From the NCBI GenBank assembly GCA_963662175.1, contig OY759218.1, positions 6,316,001-6,380,000 on the forward strand: DNA of 64,000 nt. The letters run 5' to 3'. This DNA is from Aradus depressus (taxonomy: Eukaryota; Arthropoda; Insecta; Hemiptera; Aradidae). Position numbers and translations under genes: made by a program. The stretch's first letter is position 1. Each line of letters opens with the position of its first letter. This document shows positions 36,201 through 48,205 of this stretch, piece by piece. The notes below the pieces were generated by a model. It was not told the origin of the DNA, did not search any database, and was given only the letters and a program-made list of their open reading frames with translations.

Positions 36201-36284
36201 CCCTCTTAATACCAGGTACTGAAAGGGACGGCAGTGAAATGAAAGCAGCATATATTTCTATGAGGCTCCATGAGTATTATCTTA
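33246..36284. other. Very AT-rich desert
   Basis: No gene or complete transposon was recognised in about 3 kb. It contains many A and T runs. The part 34721-35255 is homologous to 37147-37684 (see the duplication entry). Confidence 0.45.
34721..35255. repeat. First copy of a 540-bp AT-rich duplicated unit
   Basis: This begins CATATATAAAGACAGAC, includes GGACAGAGAAACCAATAAG, and ends near GTTAGTAACAGAATTA. It is closely repeated at 37147-37684 and partly at 37893-38020. No coding potential. Confidence 0.8.
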
Positions 36285-36849
36285 AGCAGGATACTCACTT
36301 CAGCATTCGCCCCGAATGAGCATAGGTTCGACGCTCAAATGCTCAGGTGTGTACTGGGTGAGCATTCGGATCCGAATACGCTCAGCCCGACCCGAGAGAA
36401 GTCGTGTTCTGTTCGTGCTCAGTGTGGATAGGGTTTTTTGAATCAAGGCTCCAAAGCGAATGAGCAAACCCACACTTTCTTTTTATTCCCCCTTCTCTCC
36501 CATCTCAGTTTCAAAAATGGAGGGGTCGCAGGACGAAGTCTTAACTCTTTTGGGGAATATTCAAATTTCCGGACCCAAAAAATGTTTGTTTGTCTGCCAC
36601 CATCGCCTTCTCGTTTTTTCTCTTTTAAAGTGAAAAAATTAAACAAAACTATAGGTAGAAATAGATAGTTTGCTCCGTAGGATGACGGTGGCGGACAAAG
36701 ACTGGACTTCGAGATGCCCCGAATGGGTGGCTCAATCCATTCGGGGCGTCTAGTTGTTCGGACCGTTCGCCTCCCCCCCCCCCCCCCCCCCCCCCCCCGA
36801 CCGAACTCCATGCTCATTGAGGGGCGAATGTTCAAATGAGTACCCAGCA
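36285..36849. mobile_element. PIF/Harbinger-like non-autonomous element
   Basis: The inverted ends are AGCAGGATACTCA... and TGCTGGGTACTCA..., both continuing into GCATTCGCCCC / ACATTCGCCCC and AATGAGCA. They are flanked by TTA on both sides, as in PIF/Harbinger insertions. It contains a run of about 26 C at 36773-36798, and the reading frames over it are artefacts of that run. No transposase. Confidence 0.75.
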
Positions 36850-36929
36850 TTAGAATCATCTGGTGTAAAGAGAATATGTGAACATATAATTATCAAATTT
36901 TTAACAAATTTAATAACTTGAGAAATATG

Positions 36930-38020
36930 ACTGGGTTCTAGCAGGACTTGCGCGAACTGAAGGGGGATAAGGAAGAGGTTTAGAAGGAGATTAAGGAGAA
37001 TGAAGAGGAGGAGGAGGTTAATGAGAAAATTGAAGTGGAGGATAAGGAAGAGTTTTTTTTAGTTTTTTTTATTGTTTTTTTTTGGCTTTTTATTGTATTG
37101 TAATTCATATTAAAGGGCAGTGTGGACAGGGTTTTTTGACACAAAGCTCATATATAAAGACAGACAACTTACTTATAACAATAATATTTTTTACGCCTAT
37201 GTTATAACTAAGTACTAAACTACTATTATTACATTATTAATTTAAATATTATTATTATTATATATATATATATATATATTTTTTTTTTGGACAGAGAAAC
37301 CAATAAGATTGTGAGAAAGCGAAATTAGAGACAATTTTATTTGAAAAATTAACAATTTTTTTTATTGTTTTTCAAATCAATTTTTTTTTTGTCATTTTCG
37401 CTTTGACCAGTAACTTTAAATGCAATTTTTTTTCCCTCACTATAAGAATTCTTCCTCTTAATAACAAGGCTTTCTACGATCTATAATACAAAGAATTGTT
37501 GAACATAAACGAATATATATTGTGTTACGTGTTGACTAAACATGAAATTATTGACATTATAATTGAAAAGCAACAATTTTTTTTCTCCGCTTTTTCAACC
37601 ATAAGTATGTTTATTTTTTATTTAAAAACTGAGCTGATTCATCAGTAACACCTACTGTTAGTAACAGAATTATTTATTTTTCAGAAACATGACGGCTCCT
37701 AGCTGGACTTGCGCGAACTGAAGGGGGATAAGGAAGAGATTAAGGAGAATGAAGAGGAGGAGGAGGTAATGAGAAAATTGATGTGGAGGATAAGGATTTT
37801 TTTTTGTTTTTTATATTGTTATTTTTTCGCTTTTTATTGTATTGTAATTCATATTCAAGGGCAGTGTAGACAGGGTTTTTTTTGGCTCAACGCTCATATA
37901 TAAAGACAGAACTTACAACACTAATATTTTTTACGCCTATAACTAAGTAAGTACTAAACTACTATTATTACATTTATAATTTAAATATTATTATTATTAT
38001 ACTTTTTTTTGGAACAAAGA
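36930..38020. repeat. Tandem duplication of a roughly 750-bp unit
   Basis: Unit 1 (36930-37684) and partial unit 2 (37685-38020) both start near GGACTTGCGCGAACTGAAGG, run through a purine-rich tract (GAATGAAGAGGAGGAGGAGG) and GGGCAGTGTGGACAGGG (one base differs in unit 2), then enter the AT-rich part also found at 34721-35255. The three related copies indicate repeated local duplication or a transposon family. Nothing coding. Confidence 0.75.
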
Positions 38021-39937
38021 AAGTTTTTTTTTGGATAATTTTTATATTTTACCAATCAGCCTATTATTTTCATTATACGGTAATTGTAAAAAGCCCCATA
38101 GATAGGTGAATACATATAATTGCGTCAGAGATAAAAAAATAAATATATATATGTGGAATCTATGAGGGACTCTACCTGGTATTAGGAGGTTTAACATAGA
38201 CCTAACCAGTGCACGTATCGGCAAAGTCAAGGAAATTGTAAACAATTAAAACATTTTTTTTTTTTCATTTCGTAGAAAGACATGATAGGAATTGTGGCGA
38301 AGTAGAAAATTTAGTTTTGGAAATAAAGTACTGAGCATTTTTTTTTTATTAAGTGAGGAAATTGATGAACAATTTTTTTTATGAACAATTTGAGAACACC
38401 TGACGTAGGAAATGGAATAAAATTTTACTACATTAGACTTAATATATTACAAAATTATACAAAAAAGAAAATAAAAAACACACAAAAAATCATAATAATG
38501 TTGATATAAGCGTAGTGATTATCGCAAAAAAATTCAGAAAGCAGAAAAAAAAAATCTAGAAAGGAAAATTAATTAATGCATAAAGTAAGAAAACTAATGT
38601 TAGGAAATGGAAAGAAAGGGAACACAGCCTTAGGAAAGGCACACCAAGAAGATATACATAGATTAATGAACACGCAATATTTAGTATTTTCTTAAATTCA
38701 CAATTATGGAAAAGCATAGCATTTAGTGTAAGTTTCAACTGAATTTTATGCTTTCTAATGTATTATTTACAATCATCCACAAATGCAACGCCGTATCGCA
38801 AAATTATAACTTCTTCTGCAAATTTAGCCCAGAAAAATACTATTTTCAAAAATAGAAAATGTTAAATTTTTTTTAAATATTGGTTTGAAGCGTTACAGGG
38901 CATCGACTTGACTTGACTGAAATTGATTCAGGAGAGAAAAGAGTTTAAAGGTTTCTACTTACCCGCTGACACTACCTCCTGACTTGACCTGAGTCAAGGA
39001 AGAAAGGTTCCTGACTGGACTTGGTTTGAATCTAGGGACCAAAAAAACCTGTCAGATCACTCACTCTAACTCAGATGACTCGTCAGTACATCGTCATCTC
39101 ATTAAACAGTATTTCTGTCCATCTTCGAGACCAGTCAAGTCAAATCCTGTGGAGCCTCTACCTTAGCTGGTACTATATATAAAAAATCTAACAAGTTTAT
39201 TTATTGATGATCCCACTGATATACTGTATATATGCTATTGGAAGGCGCATTATGAATAAAATGAATGAATTTGATTAAAAAAAATAGGATTTAAATGGGG
39301 TGTAGTGGGTTATATTATCCTTCCTACAAAGTTAACTTTTAATTGAAACCAACATATGTTAATTTTGTCACAAATATTCCACATGAGTTTTCACATATAT
39401 AAAATGAAGCATAGGTGACCATTTTCAGGTTAGGAAATACATGGCTTGCTCGGCCTGGTAGTCGGACGCGCCTTCCAATCGCTAACATAAATTATTTATA
39501 TTTATTATCATAATTTTATGATAAATATAATGAAAATCATTAGGGAACTTCTCAGTGCTTAACATCCGGGCTATACTGATTTGCCAATGTTTAAATATGA
39601 TGCACTAATTTTCCTTGATTTTTATCTTTTGAAGCGGCGTTGCCACTAAACCTTTTTTTTAGAATAAACACGCTTTAAAATAAATAAAATAATATTTATC
39701 TAAATATGTTAGACAAAAATTAACAAACTATAATAAAAAATGTAAAAAAAAACGGATTTATTTGTAATGTGGTGTTCAAAATTGTACGAACAATCAGGGA
39801 TTATTGTGGGAGGATTATAGGGTGAAGAAGTATTACTTACAAATGGTGAAGGTTAATTTAGATTAGATATATTGGGAGGCTGGTGTGAACACCTAGGGAC
39901 CTAAGCATCCAATGCTCTTATTCATTCCCTGTTAGCT
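38021..39937. other. AT-rich, possible MITE at 38896-39160
   Basis: No gene seen. A segment bounded by ACAGGGCATCGACTTGACTT and an inverted relative (AAGTCAAATCCTGT) at about 38896-39160 contains many CTTGACT words and may be a decayed MITE. The remainder has no recognised content. Confidence 0.35.
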
Positions 39938-40149
39938 CTACTATGGGAGTTCTAAATTTTGTCTACTCAGGTCCAGTTACCTAAGGTAGGGGTCTTTAAA
40001 GAGTACCTGACATCGCACAGTTTCGCGACCATCGCTTGCTCAAGGTTTTTACCTTCCAGATAAAAACCTAAGGGCTTCGACCGGGTTTCGATCCCGCGAT
40101 GTTGAGATCAGTAGGCTAGCACGCTACTTCTGTGCTACCGGTGCCCATA
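39938..40149 (-). mobile_element. Diverged tRNA-derived SINE copy
   Basis: On the - strand the head ATGGGCACCGGTAGCACAG and the B-box-like GGGATCGAAACCCGG are followed by the family's AGGTACTC...AAAGACCCCTACC. It is more diverged than the other copies. Confidence 0.75.
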
Positions 40150-40384
40150 GGTTAATTTAATGTATTATTACAGAAAAGTGTATATAACATATTATTTCAA
40201 CCCTTAGTCAAAAATGTTCTGTAATAATAAAATTTCAGCATTTTTTTGAATGTATTTCAATAATTCTTTTTCAAAAAATTTCAAAGAAGTTCTTTGACCA
40301 AAAAAAAACGTAATATTGAGACATAAGAATTGAAGAATACAATGAATATATGGATTGTTCGACAGTATACATGAATATAAGGAT

Positions 40385-40580
40385 AGCGGGTAATGGCCTA
40401 GCCTATGAACTCAAATCCCGGTTCGAATCCCGTCCATAGTAATATGAACTAATAATTTACATTCATCTTAACTATCCAAGAATGTTTAGAATGGGTTAGG
40501 TATCCTACTTGTAGATAGCCTGTTGCTGATAACCATAGCTGCTGGGCGACGGTAAACTCAGAGAGGGATTAGGAGCGGAT
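40385..40580 (+). repeat. Second, different tRNA-like SINE
   Basis: The A-box-like TAGCGGGTAATGGCCTAG and B box GGTTCGAATCCCG are followed by a non-tRNA tail (GGTTAGGTATCCTACTTG...). Its head differs from the GGGCGCC family. Only one copy was noticed here. Confidence 0.45.
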
Positions 40581-41398
40581 ATTACATTAAAATGGTATTC
40601 ATACAATTATATCTGTATGCGTTATAAAATAGATAACCATTTTGAATCATTTTTTGAACATCAACTGAACATTCATTTTATAACATATGTTATATTAAAT
40701 ATAATGACTGAAACTTAATATATTACATATACTTAAAATTACATTTTGATAGGAAATAATACTAAAATATGAATCAAATTACATAAAAATTAAAATGTTA
40801 AAAATAAGTGTACAGGTTATCCGAAAATTATTGGCCAAGTCGCCAAATGGCAATAAACTGCGATTCTTTTGTCTTTACTATAGTTTTAACTAAAAATATT
40901 ATTATGTTGATAATAAAAACAACAATAACTACAATGCTATTATTATTGTAAAAGAAAATGATAAATATAACTAATAATAAAATAAAATTAGAAATATAAC
41001 TCATAAATATTATAGAGTTAATTATGAATAATAACTATAACTAATGATTAAAAATAAAATAGTAACTATAACTTTATAAATATTAGAGATACAGCTAATA
41101 TTATTCTGAGAGGGGGCCTTGTTGTGTGGTTAGCGTAACATCCCTGGTAAGGGGTTTTAGTAGTTCTGACTTTGGTATTCTGATATTAAGCAAGAACAAA
41201 TTTTCATCGATAGTACATATCATTACAAAGCTACTGGATAAAAATAATAAAATAAATAGCAAGAGCAATGCTATAATGAATAATAATAACGAATGCATAC
41301 TGTCTGTCCACGTTTGGAAGGCGTTAATTAGGGAAATGGGGGTAAATAAAGTGGCGGAACGAGGGATAGGGAGGGGGATTTTTACTTAAGGAAGTTTT
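40581..41398. other. AT-rich stretch without recognised gene
   Basis: Many TAATAAATA-type simple words. A moderately GC segment at 41110-41165 could be a SINE piece. No gene. Confidence 0.4.
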
Positions 41399-41842
41399 TA
41401 CTTCCCCAGCTATACGAAGTATAGGGGAAGTTATGTAATATATCAACAATTCGTTGCGGAGTTTTCAATGGAATTTCGTGTTTTCCGACCTTTAGATTCC
41501 AAATATGAAAAAAAAAAAAAAAAAATGGAAGGCTTAACATGAAAGCTCTAATAACTGCGTAATGAATTTTTATATTTAAAATCAAAACCCAATGAGGACA
41601 TTACCTATCAAACTCCAGGGATATCGGCTGAAGGGAGGGGAGGGTCAGGAGAGGGGGCTCAATTCAAAAAACCTAATAACTGCCGATTTGATGAATTTAT
41701 CGGCAGTGTATAGCCATATGAAGCCACTATGTAAGTCAACTATTGAATATTAGCGCAAACGGTCGACTGGTTTTGGAGAGGAGCAAAAAGTCAATTCGTT
41801 CTGGGGAAGTACATTGCCGGTGATTTACCGACAACTTTTTTT
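41399..41842 (+). mobile_element. Helitron-like repeat with hairpin ends (copy 1)
   Basis: It begins with CTTCCCC, a short spacer and GGGGAAG, a 7-bp terminal hairpin. It ends with GCCGGTGATTTACCGAC (hairpin) and a T run. The middle contains degenerate repeats around ACTGCCGAT..GATGAATTTATC. It has no long terminal inverted repeat and no clear target duplication, and both ends are T-flanked. That would suit Helentron-type non-autonomous elements, but the class is inferred. Confidence 0.55.
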
Positions 41843-42535
41843 ATCAAATGGGAAGGGTGGAAGGTAGGGTGAGGATAACTTGATGCGCCTTCTAACTGCG
41901 GACAGACATTACATAATCATATACAGAAATGTTTTATTAGCTTAAAACTATAACTAATTACTTACCATGGTCTGCGTAACTTCACTTCTGAAATACAGGT
42001 TTTTTAAAATATATTAAAATAAATAAATACACATAAATAACAAATCCCCGACAATGAAATTTCAAAGGGAGGTATAAGCTTCATAGAAAAAGCATTAAAA
42101 GAAGACATATTAGAATAGAAAAAACGTTATATAAAAAATATATATGCAAGGAAAAATATCTAATTGTATACATATAATAAAATTTTGAATCTAAGATTGC
42201 AAATACTTGGTCATTTTAACCCTGTTTAATGCAATGTTGTAATTTAAAGCACATTTCAAGTTGAAATAATAATAAAAAGCGTATGTAAATTTTGAAATGC
42301 TCAAAATTGACATGATTTAGTACAGACGGATATTTGGGAATTCAAAATTCCATTGGTACTATTTATGTATATATGTGTAAATATATTTAGAAACATTTTA
42401 ATTTTTCATTACATAGAAAACTACACACATCAAAGCAGAGAAAAGTAATGATTATGTTGTGAAATAAATAAAATAGTGTAATTTATGTGCAATTTTGTTA
42501 TGGCAACACTGTTTGTAAGCGCAATTAATGTTTTT

Positions 42536-43272
42536 ACTTCCTCAGCTGTACGAAATATATATATGAGTACATATATATTTTGTAATGCGACGAAAATTCA
42601 ATGCGAAGTTTTCAACCGAATTTTATGTTTTCCGACCTCTAGATTCCAAATATGAGAAAAAAATCTCTGTCTGTGAACAGAATAACTCACGATAGAATGA
42701 ATATATCGACAAGAAATTTTATATGTGAATCCAGAACCCACTAACAACGACAACTATTGTTTTTCAGCCAAATCGACCAAAGGAAAAAGGGGATTAGGGG
42801 GAGGCTTAACATAAAAACTCCAATAACTGAAGATAGAATGAATGTATCAACACGAAATTTTATATGTGAAACCAAAACTCTATGAGGGCAACACCTGTCG
42901 ATTTTCAGCCAAATGGGTCAAAGGCGAGAGACTTATTTCAAAAACTCAAATAACTGCCGATGTAATGAATGTATCGACATGAAATTTCATATTTTAAGTC
43001 AAAACCCTATGAGGACATAATCTGTCAAATTTCAGCAATATCGGGGGAAGGGAAGGGGGTTCAGGGGAGGGGGTTTAATTGAAAAATCAATAACTGCCGA
43101 TGTAATGAATTTACCTACACAAAATAGTATGAGGAATTAGGAGCCCTTTTCTAAGTCAACAGTGAATATTAACGCAGACTGTCGACTGGTTTTGGAGGGG
43201 GAGCGAAACGTTAATTGATTAATTCGTTCTGGGGAAGTACATTGCCGGTCATTCACCGACGACTTTTTTTTA
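42536..43272 (+). mobile_element. Helitron-like repeat with hairpin ends (copy 2)
   Basis: Longer copy of the 41399 family. It carries at least three internal repeats of about 115 bp (AATAACT..GATGTAATGAATGTATCG...TTTCAGC). It ends GCCGGTCATTCACCGAC followed by a T run, like copy 1. Related fragments lie at about 43660-43730, 51337-51550, 56715-56790 (- strand) and 61412-61450. Confidence 0.55.
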
Positions 43273-43835
43273 TTTAACGCCCATTTTTATGAATTTTTTT
43301 TTTTTTTTTTGGGCTGTTAAGAGGGGGGGAGTGTAGCTAATTTTTATTTTGGCACCACAGGGGCGGGCTACATTACCGAGGAGAGAAGGTTTATCTATGA
43401 AGTAAAACTCTCCCCCGGACGGGATTCGAACTGGTTTCTTAAGGCCCCTTAGCGCAATTAATATGTAGAAAACTTTCTTAATAAAATTAACTAATTGGTA
43501 AATAAGATTACTATGCTATATTTTTTACGTTTCTTCGGTAATTTGATAAAAAATACATAATATTTAGATACATGTGAGTCAGTGAGTGTAATACATATTC
43601 ACTCGAGTATTATTATAAGTAAAATAAAAGGTAAGTTGTGTTTATAATTTCTCATGTTTCACTTCCCCAGCTATAGAGGAAGTGGATGTGATCGGTCAAA
43701 AAGTTTCCGACCTCTTAATTTCAAAAATATTCTATGCTAATTTATGAAAAACAAATCTAGAGGAAAAAGTATATATTGATAGCTTAACGCCAAAATTGCC
43801 AATTCCTCTTAAATAAATAAACCAAATATAGGAGG

Positions 43836-44160
43836 AAATCGAGGTTCTGTCGTGTAAATAAAAAACTATTATATTATACGTATTATTATTTATTATTATT
43901 ATACGTATTTGGCCAGCGTTTCGGAAACAATTTATTTCCTTCTTTAGGGCCTTATAATGACTTGAGATGTCTGGGGTGAAGGTGGTATGTCTGTTGACTG
44001 CCTGCCAGACACAAACACATAGGTACCACCTTCTCCACACACATCCACTCGAGTCCTTATAAGACTCAGAACAAGGAAATAAATAATTTCCGAAAAGTTG
44101 GCCAAATAGTGAGTTTTTTTATTTTCAAAACAGAACCTCTACATCTTTCAATATTGAAAA
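43836..44160. repeat. Inverted pair of family B Penelope-type ends
   Basis: The left part repeats ATCGAGGTTCTGTCGTGTAA seen at 10529. After a spacer the sequence returns inverted to AGAACCTCTACAT and GGTCGACTCTATCAAT. Each arm has a hammerhead-like core (43951-43911 on -, about 44061-44103 on +), the second badly decayed. No coding remains. Confidence 0.6.
43911..43951 (-). ncRNA. Hammerhead-like motif (family B), one core base changed
   Basis: On the - strand: GGCC, CUAAAGA, A, GGAAA...UUUCC (5-bp helix II), GAAACGCU, GGCC. GGCC/GGCC form helix I. The box reads CUAAAGA instead of CUGAAGA (conserved G to A), and helix III is ACGC instead of ACGU, so it is probably inactive. Confidence 0.5.
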
Positions 44161-44889
44161 AGGTCGACTCTATCAATCAAAATAATTCATATATATATAT
44201 ATATATTTGAATTATTTTTATTTATTATATAAAGGAGTGCGAACAGTCCCTACAATCAGGTAAATCAGGTAAGGAAGACCTCGAATTTCAACAGGGAATC
44301 CCCGCAGCTTGACAGTTGGGAATTTATTTGTTCTGAAATATTTACTTCCCTGTTCTCCAATATCAGTGGTGAAACTAAAATTAAAGATAACATTTATAAA
44401 TTCTAGCAAGATAAAATTGTATGAATTTAGTAGTTAATTATATTCTATATATGTATCATTTATCATAGTCAATATTTATTATCACTATTTGGTATTTTTT
44501 ATGTTGTTATAATTTCAATATATATCTTAATTGTTAGTTAGTTTCGTCTCTGTGTTGGACATGAGCCCCACTCTACATTCATTGCCATAAATATTGTATT
44601 TTTTACTGTAATGAAAGTTTATCTATCTATCCAATTTTAATAAACACATTTGTTGTATATATCTGCTTGTTAAACACAATATTTCATAAATATTGCAAAC
44701 AGTTGGTCCCATAACAATTAATATGGGCGTTTAGAACTTAGGAAAATGCAGATTGGACCTTTTGGCATTATGGAAACGTACAATTAAAAATTATAGAATA
44801 GTGAAAAAAATTAAATATAAAAGAAGAGGGGAAGGTTATTTGGAACATAAAATGTAACTCTCATAAACGTTCGAAATACCTTCCTTATC
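44161..44889. other. AT-rich stretch without recognised gene
   Basis: No coding or complete element was recognised. A segment near 44456-44520 (ATAGTCAATATTTATTATCA) recurs at 20845, marking an unclassified dispersed repeat. Confidence 0.35.
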
Positions 44890-45960
44890 TATATCTATAT
44901 AATAAAAATGACTGGCTAATTTTGCTAAGCGCAAAACTCGAGAACGGCTGGACCAATTCGGCTAATTTTTTTTTTCAAATATTCGTTGAAGTCCGAGGAA
45001 GGTTCTTATGAGTTCCTAGCGGTCAACTGGAGGGGGGGGGGGGGGGGGGCTAAGCACAAAAATTGCTCTAGCGCATTAACGGATGGACGGATTATCATGA
45101 AATTTCACATGTAGTATTCTTAAAAGCCAAGTTAAAAAATAGGCTATGAGGCGTCCATAAATTTTGAACGGTAGGGGGGGGTTGTAAGGGGGGCCTAAAT
45201 ATAAAGATAGTGCTGGCATAAACGGATGCTCGGATTGTCATGGAATTTCACATGTAGTATTCTTAAAGGCCAAATTGAAAAATACGCTACGTGACATCTC
45301 AAAATTTTAACGGGAGGGGGGGTTGTGGGGGTAGGCCACATATAAAGATAGTGATAGGTCTTTAACGGATGATCTGAATGTCATGGAATTTCACATTTAG
45401 TATTCTTAAAAAACAAATTCTACAAAAACAAAAAAGGATATGTCACGTCTCAAAATTGTCAACGGGAGGGGGGTATGGGGGGCAAGCATATACCTAAATG
45501 GTAGTTTCAAAAGCAATATTTAAAAATTGGCTGTGATCCTTTTGGACGGGAGGGGCGGGGGTGCATTAATGTAGAATGAATCTCACATGGAGCTTTCTTA
45601 AAGATGGGATATAGCTCTAATTTTAATATGGTGGGTTTTCTAAGCATGTATTACCTAGGAGGTCCACCGTTGCACGATAAATAATAGCTATCACCAGCGT
45701 TCTTAAGCACAAAATACCTAGGGCATCCGCTGTTGCAAGGCACATACTAGCTGCGATGCCCAACGTTCCTAACTACATACTATCTGTGTTGCCTAGCGTT
45801 CCTAAGAACTTAATACCTGGTTGCACAGAGTTGCAAGGCGCATACTATCTAAGGTGCCCGGCGTTCTTAAGTAGGAACTAGCTGTGGTTCCAAGTGGTCA
45901 AAAAAAAGAAAAATCCTGTCCAATAGCTTTTGACAGAACGACGTCTGTCGGGTCAGCTAG
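44890..45960 (+). mobile_element. Non-autonomous Helitron
   Basis: The 5' end is TCTATATCTATATAATAAAA, followed by GCTAAGCGCAAAACTCGAGA and CGGCTGGACCAATTCGGCTA, the conserved start of many animal Helitrons. The 3' end is a hairpin (GACAGA/TCTGTC) followed by GGGTCAGCTAG. It sits between A (44889) and T (45961), the Helitron target. Inside are at least three diverged tandem units of about 120 bp containing ATTTCACATGTAGTATTCTT, and a run of G at 45033. No Rep/helicase. Confidence 0.93.
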
Positions 45961-46655
45961 TATATTATATAAATACTAATATAGACAGGTATTATTATAT
46001 AAATAAATGAAATAAAATTTAAATTGTACTTCTTGTCATATCAGATGTCTTTTGTGGTTTATTTACCAATCAGAAATAATAAATAAACAAACAAAAAACA
46101 TTTTTATTTATACATTTACTAAAAGACGAATAAATGTACTTATTAATCCTAAATTTCTGAAGATATACTAAAAAAATAGTGTCAACAATTATTGTTGATG
46201 GAGTTTCAATTATGCAGGAACTAAACCGAATATTCCACTAATCCAACTCAGAATTCACAAAAACTATTTAAAAATAACTTAAAAAATAATAAACGGAGGT
46301 TAGACACACTGTTTAACATAACGCACATACACAGCATTGCCACAACATATAGTTATATAGATAGTAAAGATTTGAAGTACGATATTTTTTCAAGAAAAGT
46401 CAATAATTAGACAAAAATAATGCACCTACGCATCAATTTTTTTTTTTCTGCTTCCCAAATTATGAATTATTACATATAATGTCTATCATTATTATTTTAA
46501 ATTGTTCAAGAATATAAATATATGAGTACATCTTAATCCTAGTGCTTATGCTAAGTAGATTTTTTTTTTCTTTAAGACAATTATAAATAGTTACTTATAT
46601 TAAACTCTTTTTTTTCAATTAAATAGAAGAAAGCTCATTGAAGTTAAAGTCGCTC

Positions 46656-46697
<42 letters not shown>

Positions 46698-46721
46698 TTA
46701 TAATGTAAATAATAGTTTTTC

Positions 46722-46767
<46 letters not shown>

Positions 46768-47355
46768 GAAAAACAATTATTTACATTTATTAAATGAAAA
46801 ATAGAAAAATGTATATTACAAAAAAAAATTATTGTCAATTCATAAGAAAAAAGTAATAAAACTACGCAAATAAAAAATAATGAAGTTACCTGTGCTTAAC
46901 CAAAGTAACTTCAAATTAATTTTTTGTTTGGTGTTCATGTTTACAAGCAAGGTTATTTATTTGTAATAACCATATATTTATTATGCATTTCCTTGACTTT
47001 TTTTTCTTATACCTGTAGTCATAAAAATCTAGAAGAGTACATCGAAAAATATGGTACAAAGAACACACAAAGCCTTAAGATAGAAATACAAGTAGACGTC
47101 AGAGCGGTTTTTTTTCATTTTTCAACTATTGGGAGGCGTTTTGGCAATATTTTCAGTCTGAAACTTTAGATAGCTCCAATTTGTTTTTGGAAACCAAACT
47201 GCTCATTTTGCTGCAGTGATAGACTTGAATAAATCGAATAACCTATTTATATTTTATTTTCTTCAATTTATTTGACATTTTGAAAATTTTATTTTTGCAT
47301 ATACCAATTGCATTAATTAATAAGTATGAAGAAAGTAATCTTGGTGATAATTAGC
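45961..47355. other. AT-rich stretch with TA microsatellites
   Basis: No gene. (TA)n runs at 46659-46695 and 46724-46764 lie in an inverted repeat (46698-46806) with the arm GTAAATAATAGTTTTTCTAT. A short frame at 46924-47169 has no recognised relatives and is likely chance. Confidence 0.5.
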
Positions 47356-47674
47356 TAGTTATTATGACTCATGCCCGGGCTTTAACTACAAGTTCATATC
47401 GCCTACTACCAGAACGCTCTTTCGTCACTCTGGTGGACATGAGCCCGACTACTTCGGGAGTCCTAAATTTTTATTCACCTAGGGTAGGGGTCTTTAACCA
47501 GTACCTGACATCGTACAGGCTTGGGACCATCGCTTAACGTCCCATTCGAAGGACGGCGTGCTTATGTTTATTTTACCTTCCAGATAAAATAAAATAAGGG
47601 CGTCGGCCGTGTCTCGAACCCGCTTTCTTGAGTTCAGTAAGCAAGCACGCACACCACTGAGCTACGGGCGCCCT
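47356..47674 (-). mobile_element. tRNA-derived SINE, full length
   Basis: On the - strand: GGGCGCCCGTAGCTCAGTGG, a mutated B box (GGTTCGAGAC-like), GGGACGTTAAGCGATGG, CTGGTAGTAGGCGATATGA, and the end CATGAGTCATAATAACTA. It contains the segment deleted from the 29746 copy. Confidence 0.88.
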
Positions 47675-47719
47675 AAAAAATTAATCTTGGTGTTAAGTGG
47701 TTAAATAAATAAATTTAGT

Positions 47720-48205
47720 TACGGGGAAGGTGTGGTACAAGATGCGGACCCTCCTGTTTGCGGACAATCCTGTTTGCGGACACTCCAACTTGCGGATATA
47801 TTATACGAAAGCGTGTAATTAGGGATCACTATTACTTGCTTCCTATTACAGCGATTTCCAATTTGCGGACATGTTATTTCTAATCGAGACAGTAGAAAGG
47901 GTTTTTCCAAATAAATCATAAACTCCATTGTTAGCACTACCCGAGACTGCGTGCCCTCTTTTATAGTAGATACCTCCTCTTATTGGAGGCGGGACGGACG
48001 CCATGGAGTGGTCTCATAAAATTGTTTTTTTTTAAATTATCATGTTGATATAAAAATTAAAAATTGTACGCAAGATGAACGAAGGTATTTTTTCAGTATG
48101 TCCGCAAGTTGGAATAAGCAGCAGATAGGAAAAGTAGTACCTACCTGTTTTAATACCTTGTCCGCAAGTTGAAAGGATTCTTCAGTTGTTCGCAAACTGG
48201 ATATA
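47720..48205. repeat. Region with clustered TTGCGGACA repeats in both orientations
   Basis: At 47745-47800 the words TTTGCGGACA and CTTGCGGATA recur at 15-20 bp spacing. At 48095-48195 they return inverted (TGTCCGCAAGTTGGAA, TGTCCGCAAGTTGAAA). This looks like subterminal repeats of a DNA transposon. Exact ends and target duplication were not found, and no transposase is visible. Confidence 0.5.

Noticed and set aside
36443..36859. 138-codon frame with a Gly run
   Set aside because: The glycines come from the C26 tract inside a terminal-repeat element, and there is no conserved sequence around it.
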